Of a stretch of DNA of 64,000 nt, positions 14,894 through 23,718 are shown piece after piece. The position numbers and the translations under genes were made by a program. The notes below the pieces were generated by a model. The model was not told where the DNA came from. It saw only the letters and a list, made by a program, of their open reading frames with translations, and did no database searches. The stretch comes from Amycolatopsis sp. NBC_01480. GTDB lineage: Bacteria; Actinomycetota; Actinomycetes; Mycobacteriales; Pseudonocardiaceae. Position 1 is the first letter of the stretch. The number at the start of each line of letters is the position of its first letter. The stretch spans positions 434,001 through 498,000 of the forward strand of contig NZ_CP109442.1 in the NCBI RefSeq assembly GCF_036227205.1. Reading direction: 5' to 3'.

Positions 14894-17251
14894 TCAGGAG
14901 CGGGCCAGCGGGGGTGGGGCGGAGTTCGTGCCCCAGCTCGTCGGCTGGTCGGCGAGCCGCACGTGGATCGTGCCGGCGCGCAGGAAGTCCTCGTTGCTCA
15001 GCCAGCTCTGGCGCAGCTCGCCCCGGCGAGTGTCCACACCGGACACATACTGGAGCTTGGCCGCGCTGGCCCCGGGTGCCTCGATGCTCACCGGGCGCCC
15101 ACCGGATGGCCGGATCTCCACCTTCTCGAACATCGGCGCGCTGATCAGGTACGTGCTCGAGCCCGGCTGGGCCTCGAACACCCCGGCCATCGAGAACACC
15201 AGCCACGACGAGATGGTGCCGAGGTCGTCGTTGCCGGGCATGCCGTACGGGGTGTCGGTGAACAGCGTCCGCGCCGCGCGCAGCACCGCCGAAGTCTTCC
15301 ACGGAGCGCCAGTCCACGCGTACATCCAGGGCGCGTGCAGGTCCGGCTCGTTGTTGGGGTTGAAGGCGAAGTTGTTGTGGTAGTCGTACGCGCCGTGGAC
15401 CCAGGAGTCCGCGGCGGCCTTCGCCGGATCGGTCAGCACCAATGGCGTGTCGAAGAAGGTGTCGAGCCGCTTCTCCGCCTGGCCCGCGCCGCCCATCTGC
15501 GCGAACAGCTGCTGCGGGTCCTGCTGCGCGAGCCACTGGTACTGCCACGGCGTGCCTTCGTGGAAACCGGTCGACTGCGCCGGGTCGGGATCGCCGACGC
15601 CGGTGCCGTCCGCCGCCTTCGTGCGCGGGAAGCCGGTGAAACCGTGCGAGGAGATGCTCGGGTCCCACAGTTTCGTGAAGTTGTCACAACGCTGGGCGAG
15701 CGTGGCCGCCTTGTCGAGGTAGCCGAGCCCGGACGCCATTGTGGACAGTGCGCAGTCGGCCAGCGAGTACTCCAGCGTCGCCGAGCCCGCCTGACGGCTG
15801 TCGCCGAAGGTGTAGCCGGGCCGGTCCTGGTAGCCGATCCAGCCGTTCCGCACGTACGTCGGATTGCCGTCGCGGCCACGGAAGATCGACTGATCGGCCG
15901 GGACCTCGTTGACGTTCTTCCACAACGCGTCGAACAGCTGCCGCGCGGTGCGGTCGTCGAGCAGGCCGCGGCGGTAGTTGTCGACGATCCACGGGGTGAC
16001 GGGGTCGCCGCTCATCACGTTCGTCTCACCGCCGCCGAGCGCCCACCTCGGCACCCAGCCGCCGTCCTGGTAGATCCGCAGGATCGATTTCGCCATGTCC
16101 GCGGCCTTGTCCGGGTGCAGCAGCGCGACGAGCTGGTTCTGCGAGCGATAGGTGTCCCAGAGCGAAAACATCTGGTAGTACGGCGAATCGCTGCGGTGCA
16201 CCTGGTCGTCGAAGCCGCGGTACCGGTTATCCACATCGGACCCGATCGACGGGTGCAGCAGCGAGCGGTAGAGCGCGCTGTAGTACGTGCGCTGATCGGC
16301 GGTGGCCCCGCCGGCGACGCGCATCCGGTTCAGCTCGTCCTGCCAGGTGCTGTGGGCGGCGGCGCGGGCGCGGTCGAACGACTTCGGCTGCTCCGCCTTG
16401 CGGTTGAGCCGCGCGCCGTCGACGGAGGTGTACGACACCCCGACCGACGCGCCCACCTGGCCACCGCGAGCGGGGTCGAAGGTGAGCCAGGCACCCGCGC
16501 GCTGTGTGCCGAGCGAGGCGTCACGCTGGTTCGGCGTCAGCTTGCCGTCGGTCCAGGTGCCGACGGCCGAGAACGTCCGGTCGAACTTCGCGCTGAAGTA
16601 GACGCGGTACCGCTCCTTTTGCGTCTCCCCGCAGAAGTTCCCGCCCTGCAGCCAGCCCTCGACGGTGTCGTTGCCGACCACGTGGACGTCGCCGGCGTAG
16701 GTGTACCCGTTGCTCTCGCCGACCTCGATCAGCACGTTCTCGCTCGCCGCGCCGGCCGGGAAGGTGTAACGGTGCTGGCCGGTGCGCTGGGTGGCGGTCA
16801 GCTCGGCCTGGATGCCGTTGTCGAGCTTCACGCCGTAGTAGCCCGGCTCGCGGGTTTCGTTGGCGTGGCTGAACTTCGCGCCGTACTGCGCCGGGTCCGA
16901 GGAGGTGACGGCGCCGGTGGTCGGCATGAAGCGGAAGTTGCCCATGGTCTGGCAGCCGACGCCGGACAGGTGCGTGTGGCTGAAGCCGAGCACGGTGTCC
17001 TGCGCGTAGTCGTAGGAGGCGTACTTCTTCAGCTGGGTGTCCGGGCTCAGCTGCACCATGCCGAACGGCGTGGTGGCGCCCGGGAAGGTGGTGCCGTCGC
17101 CGTTGTTGCCGATCGAAGTGTCGACCAGCTTCGTCGGGTCGGCGGCGAACTGCGGGCCGCGGTCGTGGGCCGCCGCGGTGCCCGTGGTGGCCATGGCGCC
17201 CAGGGAGCAGGCGAGCGCCAAGGCGGCGAAGACGCGTTTCCGCGCTCTCAT
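14894..17251 (-). CDS. Secreted GH92 alpha-mannosidase
   Basis: A 785-residue protein with a clear signal peptide (MRARKRVFAALALACSLGA...AAAHD). Family GH92 is a calcium-dependent inverting exo-alpha-1,2-mannosidase family. Visible landmarks are TTFPGATTPFGMVQLSPDT near the N-terminus, SGVGCQTMGNFRFMP, YYSALYRSLLHPS, MFSLWDTYRSQNQ, and the C-terminal GMPGNDDLGTISSWLVFSMAGVFEAQPGS, which holds the catalytic Asp pair. The length fits the family. It probably trims fungal or host mannans. A perfect LacI-type operator lies 17 bp upstream of the start. Confidence 0.93.
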   Translation of the reverse strand: MRARKRVFAALALACSLGAMATTGTAAAHDRGPQFAADPTKLVDTSIGNNGDGTTFPGATTPFGMVQLSPDTQLKKYASYDYAQDTVLGFSHTHLSGVGCQTMGNFRFMPTTGAVTSSDPAQYGAKFSHANETREPGYYGVKLDNGIQAELTATQRTGQHRYTFPAGAASENVLIEVGESNGYTYAGDVHVVGNDTVEGWLQGGNFCGETQKERYRVYFSAKFDRTFSAVGTWTDGKLTPNQRDASLGTQRAGAWLTFDPARGGQVGASVGVSYTSVDGARLNRKAEQPKSFDRARAAAHSTWQDELNRMRVAGGATADQRTYYSALYRSLLHPSIGSDVDNRYRGFDDQVHRSDSPYYQMFSLWDTYRSQNQLVALLHPDKAADMAKSILRIYQDGGWVPRWALGGGETNVMSGDPVTPWIVDNYRRGLLDDRTARQLFDALWKNVNEVPADQSIFRGRDGNPTYVRNGWIGYQDRPGYTFGDSRQAGSATLEYSLADCALSTMASGLGYLDKAATLAQRCDNFTKLWDPSISSHGFTGFPRTKAADGTGVGDPDPAQSTGFHEGTPWQYQWLAQQDPQQLFAQMGGAGQAEKRLDTFFDTPLVLTDPAKAAADSWVHGAYDYHNNFAFNPNNEPDLHAPWMYAWTGAPWKTSAVLRAARTLFTDTPYGMPGNDDLGTISSWLVFSMAGVFEAQPGSSTYLISAPMFEKVEIRPSGGRPVSIEAPGASAAKLQYVSGVDTRRGELRQSWLSNEDFLRAGTIHVRLADQPTSWGTNSAPPPLARS

Positions 17252-17267
17252 CGCGATCCTCTCGTGC

Positions 17268-17281
17268 TGACAACGTTGTCA
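17268..17281. promoter_or_regulatory. LacI-type operator upstream of GH92 gene
   Basis: TGACAACGTTGTCA is a perfect 14-bp palindrome with the central CG typical of LacI/GalR-family operators in actinomycetes. It lies 17 bp upstream of the mannosidase ATG. No LacI-family gene is in the window, so the regulator acts from elsewhere. Confidence 0.78.
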
Positions 17282-17360
17282 ATCCAGTGCCCACGATCTT
17301 TGCCGGTCCGGCTTGTCCCGTCAATCCGCCTTTGGTCGGGCCGGGCGGTTCGGCGCGGGT

Positions 17361-18830
17361 TCAGGCCAGGTGGGTCGGCTGCCCGGCGAGGAACGTCGCC
17401 GTGATCGGCATGTCGCGCAGGTCGGCCGGGGCCAGCCCGGTCGGGTCGGCGGCGGTGACCATCAGGTCCGCCGGATCGCCGACCGCGACGCCCCGGCGCC
17501 CGCCCGAAGCGGCGGCCAGCGCGTCCGCCAGCGGGATCGCCTGCTCGGGATGCCAGGGCGGTCGGGTGTCGTCCGTGCGGCCGACCGCGGCGGCGATGCC
17601 GTCCCACGGGTCGAGCGGCGCGACGGGCGCGTCCGAGCCGATTTCCAGGCGGGCGCCCGAATCCAGCAGCGCGCGGTACGGGTACGCGCGCTCCGTGCGG
17701 CCGTGCCAATGGCGGTCGGCGACGTCGCGGTCGTCCGGCTGGTGCGCGGGCTGCACGCTCGCGACGAGGCCGAGCGCGGCGAACCGCGGGATGTCCTCGA
17801 CGCTCAGCAGTTGCGCGTGCTCGATCCGGCCCGCACAGCCGAGTTCGGCGAACGCGTCGAGCGCGATCGTGTTGGCCTTGTCGCCGATCGCGTGCACCGC
17901 CGGAGCCAGTCCGTGCTCCGCCGCGCGGCGCATCAGCGGCACCAGCTGCTCGGGCGGAAGTTCCAGCAGTCCCAGGGAATCCGTCTCCGGGTACGGGTCG
18001 TGACAGTAGGCGGTGCGGGTGTTGAGCGAGCCGTCGACGAACAGCTTGAACGGGCCGACGCTCAGCAGTCCCCCGCCGTCCGGCAGGACGTCGCCGGTGT
18101 GGTGGCCGCGCGCGATCGCGGCGTCCAGCAGGTGCCGCGCGATCACGCAGGAGACGCGCGTGGCCGGTGCCGCGGATGCGACGCGGCGGGTCCAGTCCGC
18201 GACCGTGTCGGCGTACTCGTAGTCGACGATCCCGGTGACGCCGCGCGCAGCGGCCGCGGTCAGCGCGTCGGCGACCCAGCGGTCCTGCACCTCGGCCGGC
18301 GCGGCCGGCAGCTCGGCCGTGGCGCTCATGCAATCGCCTTCCAGCAGCACGCCGGTCGGGTGCTCGCGGCCGATCAGCTTGAGCGCGGCCGGGCTGAGCC
18401 ACAACGTGTGCAGGTCGGCGCTGAACAGCGCGACGGCCCGCCCCGGCAGCGCGCGCTGCAGCATGTCCTTGTGCGGCTCGTCCGGCCACAGCGCGTCTCG
18501 GAAACCGGCGCCCACCACCAGTTCCTCCGGCAACCCGGGATGGGCGGGCGCGGACAGCAGCCGCTGCAGCAGCAGTTCCACCGCGTCGGCCGCGGAATGC
18601 GCGGTGCCCAGCGGGATCCGGCGCCGGAAGCCGGCCCACTGCACGGCGTGGACGTGCGCGTCGACGAGGCCGGGCAGCAGCGTGCCGCCGTGCCCGTCGA
18701 GCACCCGCGCGGCGAATCCCGAGCCGGAGCCGGGCTCCTCGATGGCGGAAACCCGGCCCTCGTTCGCGCGGACGTCGGCGAGCTGCCCGTCGAGGCCGAC
18801 CCGGACGCGGCGCAGGAGTAGATCATCCAT
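17361..18830 (-). CDS. Amidohydrolase (YtcJ-like, Amidohydro_3 family)
   Basis: A 489-residue cytosolic metal-dependent hydrolase. After a short beta-sandwich segment comes LLPGLVDAHVHAVQWAG (the HxH metal motif, about residues 50-65). FKLFVDGSLNTRTA, HAIGDKANTIALDAF, RIEHAQLLSVEDI and IGSDAPVAPLDPW (metal Asp) then occur in the family's order. Proteins of this type hydrolyse amide or related bonds in compounds that remain undefined for most members. The ATG at 18830 is chosen because residues encoded upstream do not resemble the family. It lies upstream of the GH92 gene on the same strand but separated by 109 bp containing its own operator. Confidence 0.85.
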   Translation of the reverse strand: MDDLLLRRVRVGLDGQLADVRANEGRVSAIEEPGSGSGFAARVLDGHGGTLLPGLVDAHVHAVQWAGFRRRIPLGTAHSAADAVELLLQRLLSAPAHPGLPEELVVGAGFRDALWPDEPHKDMLQRALPGRAVALFSADLHTLWLSPAALKLIGREHPTGVLLEGDCMSATAELPAAPAEVQDRWVADALTAAAARGVTGIVDYEYADTVADWTRRVASAAPATRVSCVIARHLLDAAIARGHHTGDVLPDGGGLLSVGPFKLFVDGSLNTRTAYCHDPYPETDSLGLLELPPEQLVPLMRRAAEHGLAPAVHAIGDKANTIALDAFAELGCAGRIEHAQLLSVEDIPRFAALGLVASVQPAHQPDDRDVADRHWHGRTERAYPYRALLDSGARLEIGSDAPVAPLDPWDGIAAAVGRTDDTRPPWHPEQAIPLADALAAASGGRRGVAVGDPADLMVTAADPTGLAPADLRDMPITATFLAGQPTHLA

Positions 18831-19181
18831 CGGGCCAGACTGCCAGGCCGGTGCCCGGGAAGGGAATCGCCGCCAAGTCCGCCCGGACGGGTGAACGAGG
18901 TAACAGTGGCGGAATTTCTGGGTATTAACCCGGTGTTGGACAAGTGCAGAACGCATGGCAGCCGTCGCCCGCCGCAGGGTCAGGGCCGGTCAGGGGCGCC
19001 GCCTTCACAAGCCGCGCAGGGTTCAACTCCCTCGGTTGCCGCCAGTTTCACACCGGAGAACGGCGGATCGTGTTGCCGTCCAACGGATCGAGCGCGTTAG
19101 GCCATTCGTCTCACGCCGATTTGCGGCCGATAGGCTAAGTGTCTGATTGCTGCGGATCATCCCGGACTGTGTACTGCACGG
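18831..19181. other. Intergenic region between amidohydrolase and subtilase genes
   Basis: This is a divergent intergenic region of 351 bp that must hold both promoters. I see no gene with coding character, no tRNA-like fold and no strong dyad. No clear -35/-10 pair could be assigned with confidence. Confidence 0.4.
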
Positions 19182-22100
19182 ATGACAGAGCACAGATCAC
19201 GCTGGAGACGCCGGGCCGGGATCACCCTCCTCGCCACCGCGCTCGGCGCCGCCCCGGTCGCAGTGCCCGCCGCGTACGCGGCCCCTGGAGTCCCCCAGCC
19301 CCCGCCCACCGCGGGCAAAACGCTCGACCAGGCCGACCGCGCCCGGGTCGCCGAGGCCGAGCGCGCCGGAAAGCCCGACGTCACGCTGCTCGTGGCCGCC
19401 GAGCGCGGTCAGGCGAACGCGGCCGTGAACGACCTGAAGGCGCTCGGCGGCGTGATCCAGTCGAGCGATCCGAAGCTCGACTACGTGAAGGTCTCCGTCC
19501 CGGTCGCGAACGCCGAGAAGGCCGCGAAGCTCAAGACGGTGAGCGCCGTGGACGTCGACGGCCTGATCCAGCGCGACGACCCGAAGCCCGAAGGCGCGAC
19601 CACTCCGATCCCGCAACCGGCCCCGGGCAAGAACACCCCGCGCGTCAATCCCTACCTCCCCACCGGCGACACCTACGCCGCCCAGTTCGGCCAGACCTTC
19701 GGCGGCTGGGACGGCAAGGACAGCACCGTCGCCGTGCTCGACTCCGGCGTCGACCTCGACACCCCCGCGCTGGCCAAGACCAGCCACGGCGAGCGCAAGA
19801 TCGTCGACTGGTACAACGCCAACGCCACCGATTCCGGCGACGGCACCTGGGTGAAGCAGTCCGCCGAGACCTACACCGGCACGTTCACCGCGAGCGGCCG
19901 CACCTGGACCGCGCCCGCCGGCGGCCCGTACACCTTCGGCCTGTTCAAGGAAACCGCGGGCGATCTGGGCGGCGCCGGCAGCGAAACCGGCGGCGACCTC
20001 AACCGCGACGGCGACCGCACCGACTCCTGGGGCGTGCTGCTGGACACCGCCACGAAGCAGGTGCGCGTCGACCTCAACGGCAACGGCGACTTCACCGACG
20101 AGAAGCCGATGACCGACTACGCCAAGAACTTCGACGTCGGCTTCTTCGGCACCGACAACCCGGCCACGGACCTCGCGGAGCGGATGGCGTTTGTGGTCCA
20201 GACCGACAAGCCGGGGTACGTCAACATCGGCATCGCGGGCGCCGAGCACGGCTCCCACGTGGCCGGCATCGCGACGGGCAACGACCTGTTCGGCGGAAAG
20301 ATGGACGGCGCCGCGCCGGGCGCGAAGGTGCTCTCGGTGAAGGTCTGCCTGAGCACCTCTTCGTGCACCTCGAGCGGTCTGCTCGACGGTGTCGTGTACG
20401 CGGCCAGCCACGGCGCGGACGTCATCAACATCTCCATCGGCGGCCTGCCCGCGCTCAACGACGGCAACAACGCGCGCGCCGAGCTCTACAACCGCACCAT
20501 CGCCGAGTACAACGTGCAGATCTTCATCTCCGCGGGCAACTCCGGCGCGGGCGCGAACTCCGTCGGCGACCCGTCGGTGGCCACGGACGCGATCAGCGTC
20601 GGCTCGTACATCACGCGGGAAACCTGGCTGTCGAACTACGGCGCGAAGGTGCAGGCGGCCGAGGCGCTGCACCCGTTCTCCTCGCGCGGCCCGCGTGAGG
20701 ACGGTGGTTTCAAGCCGGACATCATCGCGCCGGGCGCGGCGATCGCGACCGTGCCGCGCTGGGAGGCGCCGGGCCCGGTGGCGGGCACGTACACGCTGCC
20801 GGCCGGGTACGCGATGCTGCAGGGCACGTCGATGGCGTCACCGCAGGCGACCGGCGCGGCCGCGCTGCTGGTGAGCGCGTACAAGGCAACGCACGGGGGA
20901 CAGCGGCCGCCGGTCGCGGCACTGCGCTCGGCGATCAAGTCGACGGCGCGCTTCGTGCCGGGCATCGGCGCGTACGAGCAGGGCGCGGGGCTGTTCAACG
21001 TCCCCGCCGCGTTCGCCGCGCTTTCGCTCAACCCGAAGCCGGACGCGGTGACCACCGCGGTCGAGGTGCACACGGTGCAGGCGAACCTGCTCAAGACGCC
21101 GGGCGTCGGCGTCGGGATCCACGACCGCGAGGGCGTGACCGTCGGGAAGGCGTACACCCGCACGTACACGATCACGCGAACTTCGGGCTCTTCGCGGCCG
21201 GTGACGTACTTCGCGCGCTGGGTCGGCAACGACGGCACGTTCTCCTCGGGCTCGCTGCTGCAACTGCCGCTGAACAAGCCGGTGACCTTCGCGGTGAAGG
21301 TGGACCCGAAGTCGGCGGGCGTGCATTCCGCGTTGCTGTACCTGGACAATCCGCTGACCATCGGCATCGACGTGCAGACGATGAACACCGTCTTCGCGCC
21401 GGCGGAGTTCGCCCCGGCCACCGGCAAGTTCGAGGCCTCGGGGACGATCGCGCGCAACACGTCGGCCAGCTACTTCGTGCGGGTGCCGCAGGGCGCGAGC
21501 GCGCTGCAGGTCGACCTCGGCGCGGGCGGCGACCCGGGCAAGGGCCAGGTGCGGTTCCTGCGGTACGACCCGACGGGCGTGCCGGTGGACTCGAACACGT
21601 CCACCAACTGCTACAACCCGGACGCGGGCGCGGGCTGCGCCGGCGGCTCGCCGACCAGCCGGACGCTGACCAACCCGCTGCCGGACGTCTGGGAGATCAC
21701 CGTGGAGGCCCGCCGTACGTCCGATGTGGACAGTGCGCCGTACCGGATTTCCGCTTCGGTGCTGGGCACCGCGGTTTCGCCGAACCCCGACGACATCGCA
21801 TCGGCCCAGGCCGGCGTGGCGCTGCCGCGGACGTACACGGTGAAGAACACGCTCGGCGCGTTCACGGGTCATCTGGTCGGCGGCACGTTCGCCAGCGCTT
21901 CGGTGCAGCGGCCGACCATCGCGCAGGGCGCGTCCACGCAGACGCAGCTGACGGTGACGCCGGGCTCGACGTCCCTGACCGTGACGATCGGCAACACCGC
22001 CGACGTCGGGGCGGACCTGGACCTGTCGGTCTACAACTGCGTGACGGGTTCTTGCGTGCTGGCCGGGCAAAGCGCCGACGGTGACTCCGAGGAGTCGGTG

Positions 22101-22397
22101 ACGCTGGCGAATCCGGCGGCGGGCCAGTGGCTGGCGGTGGTCGACGGCTACGCGGTGCCCGCGGGCACCACCGCCTACGACTACCTCGACGCGTTCACCA
22201 ACCCGGCTTTCGGTGGCATCACGGCGAATGACCCCTCGGCGGCGCACGCCTCGGGCTCGTCGTGGACCGTCCCGGCCACGGTGACCGCCGCGTCGGCCCC
22301 CGCCACCGGCCGCGTGCTGCGCGGCGCGCTCTCGGTGGTGACCGACGCCGGCGTCACCATCGGCGGCGGCACGGTGCTGGTGCGTGCGGTGAGCTGA
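19182..22397 (+). CDS. Large secreted subtilisin-like serine protease (S8), TPP II-like insertion
   Basis: A 1071-residue preproprotein. The signal peptide (basic RSRWRRR, hydrophobic core, AYA-AP) is followed by an inhibitor-like propeptide (about 50-130). The catalytic domain has Asp187 (AVLDSGVD), His356 (EHGSHVAG) and Ser550 (GTSMASP). The Asp-His distance of about 170 residues is far longer than in classical subtilisins and resembles the tripeptidyl-peptidase II-like subgroup, where a domain is inserted here. The C-terminal 500 residues are beta-rich, with a pre-peptidase-like module (LSVYNCVTGSCVLAGQS). It ends at a strong bidirectional hairpin. It probably degrades extracellular protein for nutrition. 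Confidence 0.92.
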   Translation: MTEHRSRWRRRAGITLLATALGAAPVAVPAAYAAPGVPQPPPTAGKTLDQADRARVAEAERAGKPDVTLLVAAERGQANAAVNDLKALGGVIQSSDPKLDYVKVSVPVANAEKAAKLKTVSAVDVDGLIQRDDPKPEGATTPIPQPAPGKNTPRVNPYLPTGDTYAAQFGQTFGGWDGKDSTVAVLDSGVDLDTPALAKTSHGERKIVDWYNANATDSGDGTWVKQSAETYTGTFTASGRTWTAPAGGPYTFGLFKETAGDLGGAGSETGGDLNRDGDRTDSWGVLLDTATKQVRVDLNGNGDFTDEKPMTDYAKNFDVGFFGTDNPATDLAERMAFVVQTDKPGYVNIGIAGAEHGSHVAGIATGNDLFGGKMDGAAPGAKVLSVKVCLSTSSCTSSGLLDGVVYAASHGADVINISIGGLPALNDGNNARAELYNRTIAEYNVQIFISAGNSGAGANSVGDPSVATDAISVGSYITRETWLSNYGAKVQAAEALHPFSSRGPREDGGFKPDIIAPGAAIATVPRWEAPGPVAGTYTLPAGYAMLQGTSMASPQATGAAALLVSAYKATHGGQRPPVAALRSAIKSTARFVPGIGAYEQGAGLFNVPAAFAALSLNPKPDAVTTAVEVHTVQANLLKTPGVGVGIHDREGVTVGKAYTRTYTITRTSGSSRPVTYFARWVGNDGTFSSGSLLQLPLNKPVTFAVKVDPKSAGVHSALLYLDNPLTIGIDVQTMNTVFAPAEFAPATGKFEASGTIARNTSASYFVRVPQGASALQVDLGAGGDPGKGQVRFLRYDPTGVPVDSNTSTNCYNPDAGAGCAGGSPTSRTLTNPLPDVWEITVEARRTSDVDSAPYRISASVLGTAVSPNPDDIASAQAGVALPRTYTVKNTLGAFTGHLVGGTFASASVQRPTIAQGASTQTQLTVTPGSTSLTVTIGNTADVGADLDLSVYNCVTGSCVLAGQSADGDSEESVTLANPAAGQWLAVVDGYAVPAGTTAYDYLDAFTNPAFGGITANDPSAAHASGSSWTVPATVTAASAPATGRVLRGALSVVTDAGVTIGGGTVLVRAVS

Positions 22398-22407
22398 GTC
22401 CGGGTCC

Positions 22408-22454
22408 GGCAAGGCCTCCTTACCCGCGTGCGACGCGGGTAAGGAGGCCTTGCC
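22408..22454. terminator. 22-bp perfect bidirectional hairpin terminator
   Basis: Arms 22408-22429 and 22433-22454 pair perfectly around a 3-nt loop, between the convergent subtilase and ROK genes. It shares AAGGCCTCCTT with the hairpin at 7364-7401. Confidence 0.88.
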
Positions 22455-22461
22455 GGCGGTC

Positions 22462-23616
22462 TCAGTCGCGGCTGAGGAACGGGCCGGGATCGTCGAGGAT
22501 CCGGTGGATCGTCCGCCCCGCCGCGCCCAAGGTGGCCGCGTCGCCTCTCAAGGTCGAAGCGGTGAGGGTGGGGACGGAGCCGCGCAGGCGGCCCAGGCGC
22601 GCGGCGAGCACGGGGTCCGCCGCGGGGGCCAGCCAGGGGAACAAGGCCGCGAAGATCCCGCCGAGCACGATGTGGTCCAGGTCGAGGAGATTGACCGCCG
22701 ACGCGAGCGCGTGGCCGAGTGCCTCGCCCGCCGCCGTGCAAGCCTCGACCGCGGCGTTGGCCCCGGATTCCAGCGCTGCCACCAGATCCGGCACCGAGCG
22801 GACGCCCGCGGCCGTCAGCAAAGCCTCCTGGCCCGCGTAGGTTTCCAGGCATCCGGCCGCCCCACAGCGACACGGCGGTCCCGCGGGTGACACCACCACG
22901 TGCCCGAGCTCTCCGGCCAGCCCGTGCGCGCCGCGAAAGAGCGAGCCGCCGACGACCAGGCCCGCGCCGATGCCGACTTCACCGGAGACGTAAAGGAAAT
23001 CGCCGCCGCCGGTGCCGAACCACAGCTCGCCGAGCGCGCCGAGGTTGGCCTCGTTGTCCAGGTCGACGGGCACCGGCAGGCGCAGCATCGCGGCCGCGCG
23101 CACGTCTCGCCAGCCGAGGTTCGGGGCGCTGAACACCACGCCGTCGCCGACCGGGCCGGAGACCGCGAGCACCGCGCCCGCCACCGTCAGCCCCAGCGCG
23201 GACGCCTCGCCGAGCGCTTCGGTGGCCAGCTTTTCCAGCTCCCGCAACACTGTCGCCGGCCTTGAGCCGCGATTGTCCCGCTCGCGCCGTTTCGTGAACC
23301 GGACCGCGCGCGCCAGGTCGAGCAGGCACACAGCCAGGTAGTCGACGTTGACCTCCAGCCCCAGCGACGCCACCCGCCCGCCGCTCAGCACCACCTCGAC
23401 GCCGGGGCGGCCGCGTTCGCCCGCCCGCGCGGGGCCGGTCTCGGCCAGCAGGCCGGCGTCCAGCAGGTCGCCGACCAGCTTGGACACAGTGGACTTGGTG
23501 AGCCCGGTCAGCTCCGCGAGCGCGGCGCGGGTCAGCGGACCGCGGCGGCTGACCTCGCCGAGCACCAGCTCGAGGTTGCGCGCCCGCATCGAGTCGTGCC
23601 GCACCGCCTGCGTCAT
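22462..23616 (-). CDS. ROK-family transcriptional regulator, XylR-like
   Basis: A 384-residue protein. An N-terminal winged HTH (about residues 13-65, GPLTRAALAELTGLTKSTVSKLVGDLL) is fused to a ROK sugar-binding domain. The domain has LGLEVNVDYLAV, the glycine-rich EVGIGAGLVVGG, GELGHVVV and the zinc motif CRCGAAGCLE. It is divergent from xylA, so it is the likely xylose-responsive repressor of that gene. Such proteins bind xylose or a related sugar and release DNA. The inverted repeat TTTAGT-N11-ACTAAA between the two genes is its probable site. Confidence 0.9.
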   Translation of the reverse strand: MTQAVRHDSMRARNLELVLGEVSRRGPLTRAALAELTGLTKSTVSKLVGDLLDAGLLAETGPARAGERGRPGVEVVLSGGRVASLGLEVNVDYLAVCLLDLARAVRFTKRRERDNRGSRPATVLRELEKLATEALGEASALGLTVAGAVLAVSGPVGDGVVFSAPNLGWRDVRAAAMLRLPVPVDLDNEANLGALGELWFGTGGGDFLYVSGEVGIGAGLVVGGSLFRGAHGLAGELGHVVVSPAGPPCRCGAAGCLETYAGQEALLTAAGVRSVPDLVAALESGANAAVEACTAAGEALGHALASAVNLLDLDHIVLGGIFAALFPWLAPAADPVLAARLGRLRGSVPTLTASTLRGDAATLGAAGRTIHRILDDPGPFLSRD

Positions 23617-23654
23617 CCGCGCCCCCTCCTCCCGGCACTGTAACCGGCGGCCCC

Positions 23655-23705
23655 TTGACGGCCGGGCCCACCGCGTCGCATATTTAGTCTACAACGTGAA
23701 CTAAA
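23655..23705 (+). promoter_or_regulatory. xylA promoter and ROK operator
   Basis: TTGACG (23655-23660) and CATATT (23679-23684), 18 bp apart, give a candidate promoter. The inverted repeat TTTAGT (23683-23688) / ACTAAA (23700-23705) with an 11-bp gap overlaps the -10 region. It resembles the TTAGT...ACTAA operators of XylR-type ROK repressors. Confidence 0.72.
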
Positions 23706-23718
23706 TGAAGGGACCGTC

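Noticed and set aside
18891..19146. Small open frames before the subtilase gene
   Set aside because: Three overlapping frames of 63-69 codons with no ribosome sites and no codon-position bias pattern.
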